A DNA stretch of 64,000 nt, from positions 39,550 through 103,549 of the forward strand of contig NZ_JQBY01000007.1 in the NCBI RefSeq assembly GCF_001437405.1, written 5' to 3'. The translations under genes were made by a program, and so were the position numbers. Shown piece by piece: positions 56,403 through 64,000 of this stretch (positions are counted from its first letter, which is position 1; every line of letters begins with the position of its first letter). The stretch is from Pediococcus ethanolidurans. GTDB taxonomy: Bacteria; Bacillota; Bacilli; Lactobacillales; Lactobacillaceae. The notes under the pieces are model-generated. The model was not told the DNA's origin, did no database searches, and saw only the letters and a program-made list of their open reading frames with translations.

Positions 56403-57057
56403 AGCGTGGCCGTTGGGATCCTTAATACTTCCACAAAGAAAACGAATAAGTACCACGTGTGCAGAATGCTTAGGTACTTTTCATAAAATTAGATTAAAAA
56501 CAAGTTGTGTGGGTTGCGGGCGTCATCAGGGTTCAAAGAATTTATGTCAAGATTGTCAAAAATGGCAAGCTAAAGTTAATTATCATTTTGTTAATCATGC
56601 CCTGTATCAGTATGATGCCACAATGAAGCAGTATATGCACGACTACAAATTTCAAGGACACTATCAATTACGTCACGTGTTTGCGAGAGTCTTTTCTCAA
56701 TTTATTGCAGCACAGAGTAAAGCAGATTATTTGGTTGCGTTGCCGATTGATGATCAAACTTGGCAAACACGTGGATTCAATCAGGTAACAGGATTACTTG
56801 AAGATTTACAAACAATTGAAATTTTGAATATGAAACGTAATGCAGATGAAAAGCGACAGTCGCAAAAGAAACGGCATGAACGCTTGAAAACTAGTAATCA
56901 TTTTCAAATTGATGTAGAATGTCCAGAACAGATCAAAGATAAGCAGATTTTATTACTCGATGACGTCTATACAACAGGAAGAACACTTCGGCATGCTGCA
57001 GAAACACTGTATGCAGCCGGCTGTAGGACTGTTGAAAGTATCACGTTATGTCGTTAA
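56368..57057 (+). CDS. comFC: Competence protein ComFC (phosphoribosyltransferase-like)
   Basis: 229 residues. N-terminal zinc finger MQCLLCHRQI with CAECLGTF, then CVGCGRH..LCQDCQ; C-terminal PRTase domain with ILLLDDVYTTGRTLRHAAE. Works with ComFA in bringing single-stranded DNA into the cell. GAAGGAGG precedes ATG 56368 within comFA. No break or missing motif, so the pair seems functional. Confidence 0.93.
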   Translation: MQCLLCHRQIREAWPLGSLILPQRKRISTTCAECLGTFHKIRLKTSCVGCGRHQGSKNLCQDCQKWQAKVNYHFVNHALYQYDATMKQYMHDYKFQGHYQLRHVFARVFSQFIAAQSKADYLVALPIDDQTWQTRGFNQVTGLLEDLQTIEILNMKRNADEKRQSQKKRHERLKTSNHFQIDVECPEQIKDKQILLLDDVYTTGRTLRHAAETLYAAGCRTVESITLCR

Positions 57058-57078
57058 TAATTTTTTCTCGTTTTTCAT

Positions 57079-57107
57079 TTGTTTAAAATAGCGTTTTCAT
57101 TTATAAT
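57079..57107 (+). promoter_or_regulatory. hpf promoter
   Basis: TTGTTT and TATAAT with a 17-base spacer. The 85-base leader contains a GCGAGCA/TGCTTGC hairpin (about 57156-57174). Confidence 0.6.
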
Positions 57108-57195
57108 GGAATTAAGCAAGATATTAGAAGAGTGGTCCTTTCGATATCGTGTTTGGGCGAGCACAGATGCTTGCTACTGAAGGGAGAGAAGATTT

Positions 57196-57762
57196 ATGCT
57201 TGATTTTAATGTACGTGGCGAAAATATTGAAGTGACAGAAGCAATCAGAAATTATGTGGAAAAACGCATTAGTAAACTAGAGAAGTATTTTGACTCTAGT
57301 ATGAACGCTAAGGCCCATGTAAACCTAAAGGTTCATCCAGATAAAACAGCTAAGGTTGAGGTTACAATTCCACTTCCATATTTGGTACTAAGAGCTGAAG
57401 AAACATCACCTGATCTGTATGCAAGTGTTGATTTGGTAACTGATAAGTTGGAACGCCAAATCCGCAAATATAAAACAAAAATTAATCGTAAATCTCGTGA
57501 AAAAGGCTTTAAAGGCGTTGAGATTCCTAACGCTGACGTTGATGTGGACGATGGTGAAGATGCTGATTCATCAGAGTCAAAATTTGACATTGTCAGAACA
57601 AAACGGGTTTCATTAAAACCAATGGATAGTGAAGAAGCTGTTTTGCAAATGGATATGTTGGGCCATGACTTCTTCGTTTATCAAGATGCAGAAACGGATG
57701 ATGTAAACATTGTATATCGCCGTAATGATGGTCGATATGGTTTGATTGAATCCAATGATTAA
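57196..57762 (+). CDS. hpf: Ribosome hibernation-promoting factor, long form
   Basis: 188 residues: an N-terminal ribosome-binding domain (FNVRGENIEVTEAIRNYVEK) and a C-terminal dimerisation domain (RRNDGRYGLIE) joined by an acidic linker. Long HPF forms 100S ribosome dimers in stationary phase. GGGAGAG upstream. Own promoter and terminator, ahead of secA as in other lactobacilli. Confidence 0.96.
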   Translation: MLDFNVRGENIEVTEAIRNYVEKRISKLEKYFDSSMNAKAHVNLKVHPDKTAKVEVTIPLPYLVLRAEETSPDLYASVDLVTDKLERQIRKYKTKINRKSREKGFKGVEIPNADVDVDDGEDADSSESKFDIVRTKRVSLKPMDSEEAVLQMDMLGHDFFVYQDAETDDVNIVYRRNDGRYGLIESND

Positions 57763-57779
57763 TTAAATAAAATAAGTTT

Positions 57780-57847
57780 AAAACTGGAAATCAGGAGCTT
57801 AAATTTAGGTAAACCCTAAAAATAGCTGTTGGCTTTCCAGTTTTTTT
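57780..57847 (+). terminator. Intrinsic terminator of hpf
   Basis: AAACTGGAAA pairs with TTTCCAGTTT over a loop that has its own AGGT-type inner stem, then seven Ts. Confidence 0.8.
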
Positions 57848-57994
57848 GTATAGTTTGGTATCGAGTTCTGACTCTTTTTGTTTAAAAATAGGTGTAGTAA
57901 TGTTAAAATGTTATATGGTCTACAAGTTTTTGGAATAACAAATATGTAATTTAAAAAAATTAACAGAGTTTAGATTTAAGAGGGGAATTGTTGA

Positions 57995-60361
57995 ATGGCT
58001 AATGTATTAAGAAAATGGGTTGAAAGTGACAAGCGTGATCAAAGACGTTTGGATCGATTGGCTAATAAAGTTGAAGCATACAAAGATGAATACAGTCAAT
58101 TGTCAGATGCAGATTTACAAGCTAAAACGCCTGAGTTTAAGGCTCGGCTAGAAAAAGGCGAAACGCTAGACGATATTTTACCAGAAGCATTTGCTGTTGC
58201 TCGTGAAGGTGCAAAACGAGTCTTAGGTCTTTTCCCATTCCATGTTCAAATTATGGGTGGCATTGTGCTACACGAAGGTAATATTGCCGAAATGAAAACT
58301 GGTGAAGGTAAAACTTTAACAGCTACTATGCCAGTTTATTTAAATGCTTTGGGTGGCAAAGGTGTACACGTTGTAACTGTTAATGAGTACTTGTCTGGCC
58401 GTGACGCTACTGAAATGGGTGAGTTGTATAACTGGCTTGGCTTAAGTGTTGGTTTAAATATTGCTGAAAAATCACCAGAAGAAAAACGGGCAGCTTATGC
58501 GGCTGATATTACGTATTCCACTAATAGTGAAATTGGTTTCGATTATTTGCGTGATAATATGGTTGTTTACAAAGAAGACATGGTTCAACGACCACTTAAC
58601 TTTGCAATCATTGATGAAGTTGATTCAATTTTAATTGATGAGGCCAGAACACCATTAATTATTTCTGGACAATCTGAAAATGGTACTCACATGTATCGGC
58701 GAGCAGATCGATTTGCCAAGACTTTGACTGCGGAGAAAGATTATAAGATTGATTGGGAGTCAAAATCAATTTCTTTAACTGATACTGGAATTGAAAAAGC
58801 TGAGAAGTATTTCAATTTGAAAAATCTTTATGATGTAGATAACGCTTCGTTGACTCATCATCTAGATCAAGCGCTCCGTGCAAATTACATTATGTTAAAA
58901 GACAAGGACTACGTTGTGCAAGATGGCGAGGCCTTAATTGTTGATCAGTTTACTGGTCGTGTTATGGAAGGTCGTCGTTTTTCTGATGGGCTGCATCAAG
59001 CGATTGAAGCCAAAGAAAATGTTGAAATTCAAGAAGAAACAAAAACAATGGCCAACATTACGTACCAAAACTTATTCCGTATGTATCACAAGCTATCAGG
59101 AATGACAGGTACTGCTAAAACAGAACAAGAAGAGTTCCGTGAAATTTATAATATGGAAGTTATCTCAATCCCAACTAACCGTCCGATGATTCGTGATGAT
59201 CGTGCTGACTTGCTTTATCCAACGTTAGATAGCAAATTTAATGCGGTTGTTAATGAAATCAAACAGTTACACGCTAAGGGCCAACCGATGTTAATTGGTA
59301 CCGTGGCGGTTGAAACTTCTGAACATTTATCACATTTACTGGACACAGAGAAAATTCCGCATGTTGTTTTAAATGCCAAAAACCATGCCAAAGAAGCCGA
59401 AATCATTATGAATGCCGGACAAAAGGGCGCTGTTACAATTGCGACTAATATGGCTGGTCGAGGAACTGATATTAAATTGGGACCTGGAGTTAAAGAACTA
59501 GGTGGATTGGCTGTCATTGGGACTGAACGTCATGAGTCACGACGAATTGATAATCAGCTTCGTGGCCGTTCTGGGCGACAAGGTGATCCTGGTATGTCAC
59601 AATTTTATCTATCACTGGAAGACGATTTGATGATTCGTTTTGGTTCTGAGCGAATCAAGAATTTGTTACAACGGCTTAAGGTTTCTGATGATGATGCGGT
59701 TATTCAAAGTCGAATGATCACCAAACAGGTTGAGTCTGCGCAAAAACGTGTTGAAGGTAATAACTATGATTCACGTAAAAATGTTTTACAGTATGATGAC
59801 GTTATGCGGGCGCAACGTGAAGTGATTTATAGTGAACGTCAACGTGTGATTATGGCAAAGACTTCTTTGAAGAATGTCATGGTTCCAATGATCGAACGCA
59901 CAGTGAACCAGGTGGTTGATGTGCATACGCAAGGAACTGATAAGAAGAAGTGGGATCTCGAAACTATATTAGATTTTGCTAAATCTAATATGGTTAATGA
60001 AGATAGTATTTCGCTTAGTGATTTAACTGAAAAAACACCTGAAGAAATTAAAGGCTATTTGCTGAAACGAGCAAAAGAAATTTATGCTCAAAAAGAAAAA
60101 CAATTATATGATCCAGCACAAATGTTGGAATTTGAAAAAGTTGTTATTTTACGTGTTGTTGATGCACATTGGACTGAGCATATTGATGCAATGGACCAAC
60201 TCCGTCAATCAATTGGCTTGCGTGGATATGGACAATTAAATCCATTAGTTGAATATCAATCTGATGGTTATCGCATGTTTGAAGAAATGGTTTCAGATAT
60301 TGAATATGATGCAACGCGTCTATTCTTGAAGTCAGAAATTCGTCAAAATATTCAACGATAA
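57995..60361 (+). CDS. secA: Preprotein translocase ATPase SecA
   Basis: 788 residues. Drives protein export through SecYEG. Walker A region [30 protein letters not shown], the helical scaffold and FGSERIKNL are all present. It ends [12 protein letters not shown], without the C-terminal cysteine-rich zinc domain found in B. subtilis or E. coli SecA; that short form is usual in lactobacilli. GAGGGGAA precedes the ATG. The start of the gene lies 230 bases after hpf. Confidence 0.97.
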   Translation: MANVLRKWVESDKRDQRRLDRLANKVEAYKDEYSQLSDADLQAKTPEFKARLEKGETLDDILPEAFAVAREGAKRVLGLFPFHVQIMGGIVLHEGNIAEMKTGEGKTLTATMPVYLNALGGKGVHVVTVNEYLSGRDATEMGELYNWLGLSVGLNIAEKSPEEKRAAYAADITYSTNSEIGFDYLRDNMVVYKEDMVQRPLNFAIIDEVDSILIDEARTPLIISGQSENGTHMYRRADRFAKTLTAEKDYKIDWESKSISLTDTGIEKAEKYFNLKNLYDVDNASLTHHLDQALRANYIMLKDKDYVVQDGEALIVDQFTGRVMEGRRFSDGLHQAIEAKENVEIQEETKTMANITYQNLFRMYHKLSGMTGTAKTEQEEFREIYNMEVISIPTNRPMIRDDRADLLYPTLDSKFNAVVNEIKQLHAKGQPMLIGTVAVETSEHLSHLLDTEKIPHVVLNAKNHAKEAEIIMNAGQKGAVTIATNMAGRGTDIKLGPGVKELGGLAVIGTERHESRRIDNQLRGRSGRQGDPGMSQFYLSLEDDLMIRFGSERIKNLLQRLKVSDDDAVIQSRMITKQVESAQKRVEGNNYDSRKNVLQYDDVMRAQREVIYSERQRVIMAKTSLKNVMVPMIERTVNQVVDVHTQGTDKKKWDLETILDFAKSNMVNEDSISLSDLTEKTPEEIKGYLLKRAKEIYAQKEKQLYDPAQMLEFEKVVILRVVDAHWTEHIDAMDQLRQSIGLRGYGQLNPLVEYQSDGYRMFEEMVSDIEYDATRLFLKSEIRQNIQR

Positions 60362-60379
60362 TTCAGGTTAGAAAGAGAG

Positions 60380-60419
60380 GATTGGCATCAAAACGTTATG
60401 TTTTGACCAATCTTTTTTT
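60380..60419 (+). terminator. Intrinsic terminator of secA
   Basis: GATTGG...TCAAAAC pairs with GTTTTGA...CCAATC (one bulge), 5-base loop, seven Ts. Confidence 0.85.
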
Positions 60420-60446
60420 CAAGTAAAAAATTAAGGAGCTAAAAAA

Positions 60447-61563
60447 ATGGAATTAAGTGAAGCAAAGAAACAAATTAATCAAATGAACCAAGAAGTCGCA
60501 GACTTTAGGGGGTCGCTTTGACTTTGATAAACTAAGTGAAAGCATCTCGATCAACGAAGCCAAAATGGGTGAATCAGATTTCTGGAATGATCAAAAAAAG
60601 GCTCAAAAATTGATTGATGAAACTAATTTATTAAAGCAAAAATACGATCAATTTCATGCGTTACAAACACAAGTGGAAAATTTAGAGGTCACTGAAGAAC
60701 TGTTAGAAGCTGAAGACGATGCAGATATGCAAACCGAATTTGAACAAGATTTTGCAAGTACGCAAAAAGCTTTAAGAGATTATCGTTTGGGACTTTTACT
60801 GAATGAAAAATATGATGCAAATAATGCAATTATTGAAATTCATCCAGGAGCTGGTGGTACTGAATCACAGGACTGGGGGGCTATGTTGCTTCGGATGTAT
60901 ACAAGATGGGCTGAACAGCATAATTTTACCGTCACGATTGAAGATTATCAGGCGGGAGATGTAGCGGGTATTAATAGTGTCAGTGTGGTTATTGCTGGCC
61001 ATAATGTTTATGGCTATTTGCGATCCGAAAAAGGTGTCCATCGATTAGTTCGTATCTCACCTTTTGATGCTGCCGGTCGTCGTCATACCTCGTTTGCTTC
61101 TGTTGATGTGATGCCCGAACTCGACGATTCAGTTGAAGTCAAAATTAACCCAGACGATCTGCGCGTGGACGTTTATCGTTCAAGTGGTGCTGGTGGACAG
61201 CATGTTAATAAGACTTCTTCGGCTGTAAGAATTACGCATTTACCAACTGGAATTGTGGTTGCTAGTCAGGCTCAACGATCACAATTACAAAATCGGCAAA
61301 CTGCGATGTCAATGCTACGAGCTAAATTATATGAACGTGAAGAACAAAAAAAAGCTGAACAACGTGCTAAAATTGAAGGGAAACAGCTAGAAATTGGCTG
61401 GGGTTCTCAGATTCGTTCTTATGTGTTTCATCCTTATTCAATGGTCAAAGATCATCGAACAAATTACGAAACTGCCAATGTTTCTGGCGTTATGGATGGA
61501 GACTTAGATGGTTTTATTGATGCATATCTTCAGTGGAAACTACAACAGGCTAATCCCAAATAA
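60447..61563 (+). CDS. prfB: Peptide chain release factor 2, with programmed +1 frameshift
   Basis: About 371 residues: 24 codons from ATG 60447 (MELSEAKKQINQMNQEVADF...), then an in-frame TGA at 60519 that is bypassed by +1 slippage at CTT T, continuing in the frame ending at 61563. The site has the classic elements: AGGGGG (internal Shine-Dalgarno) three bases before CTTTGAC. RF2 motifs: SPF in RISPFDAAGRRHTSF for stop-codon recognition and GGQ in SGAGGQHVNKTSSA. The TGA lets RF2 sense its own level. Upstream AAGGAG. Confidence 0.96.
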
Positions 61564-61590
61564 ATACCTTGTGTGATCGGAGGCAAAGCC

Positions 61591-62310
61591 ATGAATAAGA
61601 AAATTTTAGTTGTTGACGATGAGCCCTCAATTGTGACGTTGCTCACTTACAATCTGAATGAAGCGGGGTTTCAGGTTGCAAGTGTAGGAACGGGCAACCA
61701 AGCTCTAACATGGTTAAAAACTAATGACGCTGATTTGATTGTCATGGATCTTATGTTACCAGGAATCGATGGCTTAGAAACCATTCGACAAATTCGTGGT
61801 ATGCAAAAGGATACTCCGGTTATTATATTAACTGCAAAAAATAATGAATTGGATAAAATAGTTGGTTTTGAAATTGGTGCTGATGATTATTTAACCAAAC
61901 CATTTAGTCCACGAGAGTTGATTGCAAGAATCAAGGCAGTTTTACGGCGGACAGAGAATGGCCATCAACCTGTTTTAGGAACTGAAACATCTTCTCAAAT
62001 ACGTCATGTAGATGATCTTTCATTAGATTTGGATCGCTATGAAGTACGAAAAAACCAACAAAAAGTTTCGTTAACCCCCAATGAATACAAATTATTAGTC
62101 TATTTATGGGATCATGCGGATCATGTTTTAAGTCGTGAAAGAATATTAAATGCGGTTTGGGGTTATGATTATGCTGGTCAAACACGAATGGTTGATATTC
62201 ATATTAGTCATTTGCGTGATAAAATTGAGAATAATCCCAAAGATGCAAAATTAATTTTAACGGTGAGAGGCTTTGGATATGAATTCAATACGAAAAAAAA
62301 TGCTGAATAG
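61591..62310 (+). CDS. phoP: Response regulator PhoP (OmpR/PhoB family)
   Basis: 239 residues. Receiver domain VVDDEPSIVTLLTYNL, phosphoacceptor Asp in DLIVMDLMLPGIDG, Lys in YLTKPFSPRELIARI, and a C-terminal winged helix (LTPNEYKLLVYLWDH, VWGYDYAGQTRMVDIHISHL). Likely controls phosphate starvation genes. GGAGG precedes ATG 61591. Overlaps phoR by 32 bases. No pst gene lies in the remaining window. Confidence 0.9.
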   Translation: MNKKILVVDDEPSIVTLLTYNLNEAGFQVASVGTGNQALTWLKTNDADLIVMDLMLPGIDGLETIRQIRGMQKDTPVIILTAKNNELDKIVGFEIGADDYLTKPFSPRELIARIKAVLRRTENGHQPVLGTETSSQIRHVDDLSLDLDRYEVRKNQQKVSLTPNEYKLLVYLWDHADHVLSRERILNAVWGYDYAGQTRMVDIHISHLRDKIENNPKDAKLILTVRGFGYEFNTKKNAE

Positions 62311-63709
62311 AACCTTGCGCTTTTTCTTGACCACTTTTATTGGTAATTTGTTAATGGCTTTCTTAGTTTTAAAGGCTGTTCAGAAGGGCCAACATAGTTT
62401 TAGTGCTAGAGAAATCAACTATGTTTTGTTATTTGCCATTACGATTTTTGTAACGGCCATCGAAGTCGTTGTTTATTGGAGCAACCTTCGCCAATCGCAA
62501 TTGCGTCAAGCAGCATTAAACGAAAAACTGCAAGAAGTTTTAAAAGGTGAAAAAGCAAGTCAAATCGTCTTACCTAAAGATGATCCATTTTACGAATTGA
62601 CCATGACGGTTAACCAAATTGAATCGCATGATCGTCATCAGATTCATAATTTAACTAATCAGGGTAACGAATTAAAAGCCATTGTAAATAATTTACCGGT
62701 GGGAGTCTTAGTAATTAATCGCCATCGGGAAGTACAGTTAGCCAATCCGGCAACGGTAGATTTGCTTCAATTGCAAATTAAAACAGATCCGCATCCTTAT
62801 ACAATGGATATTAATCAAAATGATCTACAGGCTTTAATTGAACGTACTTTTGAAACGAAGCGAAGCCATCATCGGACGATTCATTTAAAGCGTGAACCGA
62901 GTGAAAAGGTGGTTGAAGCAACGGTTGTTTATAATAAACAGGTTCATCATCATTTTGAAGTTATTGTATTACTGTATGATATTACGGAGGCATGGACAGT
63001 TGAACAAATGCAATTAAACTTTGTCAGCAATGCTAGTCATGAACTTCGGACACCAATTACCGCTATTTCCGGATTTGCCGAAACCTTAATGAATGGTGCC
63101 AAAAATGATCCTGATAAACTTGATGAATTTTTGCGAATTATTCAAAAAGAAAGTCGCAAGTTGGTTCGTTTGGCAGATGATATTTTGTCCATTTCACGGA
63201 CCCAGTCAGGCGGAGAACAATCCTTAAAAATTGCCGATTGTAATTTGGCTGCTTTAGGGCAGGAAGAGATTAAGCTATTACATCGAGGAATTCAGCTGCA
63301 TCAAGTTGAAGTTTCCAATCAAATTCCAGAGAACGTGAAAGTTCAAACAGATGCCCAACAGTTAGGTCAAATCATTAAGAATCTGGTTGCAAATGGGATT
63401 CGCTATAATCGCCCACACGGCCATGTGAAGTTGTCCTATGAAGAGGTAACAAATCGATGGAAATTAATCGTTGAAGACGATGGTATTGGTATTGCCCCGG
63501 AAGAACAACATAAGGTCTTTGAACGCTTTTATCGGGTTAACGCAAATAAACCGGGTGAACTAGTTAGTGGAACTGGTTTAGGCTTACCAATTGTTGCCGA
63601 GAGTGTCAAAAATCTTGGTGGCGAAATTCGCCTGAAATCAGAACCAGGAAAAGGTTCTCAATTTATTTTAACTTTTCCTAAAGAGTGGAAGCCAAGTCCT
63701 GAATATTAA
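62279..63709 (+). CDS. phoR: Sensor histidine kinase PhoR
   Basis: 476 residues. Two N-terminal membrane spans (about 13-33 and 45-65) with a very short loop between, a PAS domain (NNLPVGVLVINRHREVQLAN), HisKA with NASHELRTPITAISGF and HATPase motifs NLVANGIRYNR, VEDDGIGI, GTGLGLPIV. The lack of a large extracellular domain suits sensing through the membrane or via partner proteins rather than direct ligand binding. ATG 62279 lies nine bases after GAGAGG, inside phoP. Confidence 0.91.
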   Translation: MNSIRKKMLNRTLRFFLTTFIGNLLMAFLVLKAVQKGQHSFSAREINYVLLFAITIFVTAIEVVVYWSNLRQSQLRQAALNEKLQEVLKGEKASQIVLPKDDPFYELTMTVNQIESHDRHQIHNLTNQGNELKAIVNNLPVGVLVINRHREVQLANPATVDLLQLQIKTDPHPYTMDINQNDLQALIERTFETKRSHHRTIHLKREPSEKVVEATVVYNKQVHHHFEVIVLLYDITEAWTVEQMQLNFVSNASHELRTPITAISGFAETLMNGAKNDPDKLDEFLRIIQKESRKLVRLADDILSISRTQSGGEQSLKIADCNLAALGQEEIKLLHRGIQLHQVEVSNQIPENVKVQTDAQQLGQIIKNLVANGIRYNRPHGHVKLSYEEVTNRWKLIVEDDGIGIAPEEQHKVFERFYRVNANKPGELVSGTGLGLPIVAESVKNLGGEIRLKSEPGKGSQFILTFPKEWKPSPEY

Positions 63710-63798
63710 ATGCAATAAATTAGAAACTAAAGGCTGAAAGTCCAAAACACATTTCGTTGATAAAAGTGTTCTTGGTAACAAAATTAGATTAAAATGCC

Positions 63799-63935
63799 GT
63801 CCTACAGCTCACATGGTCTGGAACGGGGTGGGCACGATTTGAAGTCAAGAAGTACACTTGTCTTCAAACTCGGCCTTATTCTAAGTAATAAATTACTAAG
63901 AATAATTTCACCCCTGAGACCAATCACCTCCGGAC
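63799..63935. ncRNA. Predicted three-way-junction structured RNA element
   Basis: The last 290 bases carry no gene. Between 63799 and 63935 the sequence folds into a closing helix with two side hairpins. The closing helix is GGTCT/AGACC and GGGGTG/CACCCC, extended by GTCC/GGAC. Hairpin A at 63831-63875 pairs GGC, CGA, TTTGAAG and CAAG with their complements, with small bulges. Hairpin B at 63876-63905 has 13 pairs and one A-A mismatch. The strand is not settled because almost no G-U pairs are needed. I did not recognise a known family. Confidence 0.55.
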
Positions 63936-64000
63936 TAAGAATGTTTGATGTTAAATAATGAACAGTAAAACTGATATCAAAATTATTGTATCAGTGCATT

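Noticed and set aside
63710..64000. Start of a pst gene or small protein after phoR
   Set aside because: No open frame of useful length with a ribosome site on either strand; only the structured element is supported.

Overview
The window is a 64-kb low-GC Firmicutes chromosome segment. Gene content and order point to a member of the Lactobacillaceae: rlmB-sigH-rpmG-secE-nusG-rplKAJL, an rsmC-like gene next to tadA-ffs-dnaX-ebfC-recR-tmk-darA-holB-yabA-rsmI, tsaB-rimI-tsaD, rex, groESL, tagO, comFA-comFC, hpf-secA-prfB-phoPR, a PepC aminopeptidase and class Ib ribonucleotide reductase. I cannot name the species.

Layout. 1-10 kb: pepC and rpiA/GNAT on the minus strand, then dut-radA-yacL-gltX-cysS-mrnC-rlmB on the plus strand. 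10-14.5 kb: the competence-type sigma factor sigH, then rpmG-secE-nusG and the L11/L1 and L10/L12 operons. These carry RNA leaders: two look-alikes of the L1 binding site of 23S rRNA and an L10 leader with a terminator. 14.5-28 kb: an accessory region that starts with a decayed ISL3-like transposase remnant and is full of oxidoreductases (four SDRs, an aldo/keto reductase, an NAD(P)H-binding protein, a zinc alcohol dehydrogenase). It also holds two paralogous AraC regulators, two MerR regulators, a frameshifted LtrA gene and small-molecule accessory proteins. Much of it is visibly richer in G+C than its neighbours. It lies in the gap between rplL and the rsmC-like gene, which are adjacent in Bacillus subtilis. 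28-32.3 kb: LOG-family gene and nrdH-nrdE-nrdF on the minus strand. 32.5-41.8 kb: translation, DNA replication and repair cluster with SRP RNA, ending in fatA and galE. 42-47 kb: the tRNA t6A genes tsaB/tsaD with rimI, a serine hydrolase and an ABC-F ATPase. 47.4-54.3 kb: rex, a CPBP protease, groESL behind CIRCE, a KimA-type potassium importer and tagO. 54.4-63.7 kb: yigZ, comFA-comFC, hpf, secA, prfB with its programmed frameshift, and phoP-phoR. The last 290 bases hold no gene but can fold into a clear three-way-junction RNA.

The core genes are ordinary and intact. The least explained items are the terminal structured element, the accessory oxidoreductase island with duplicated SDR/AraC units and MerR-type promoters, a promoter-terminator pair that could encode a small RNA near 28.0 kb, the doubled L1 site, and a CtsR-like site beside CIRCE. 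No tRNA, rRNA, CRISPR array, prophage or intact insertion sequence was seen.
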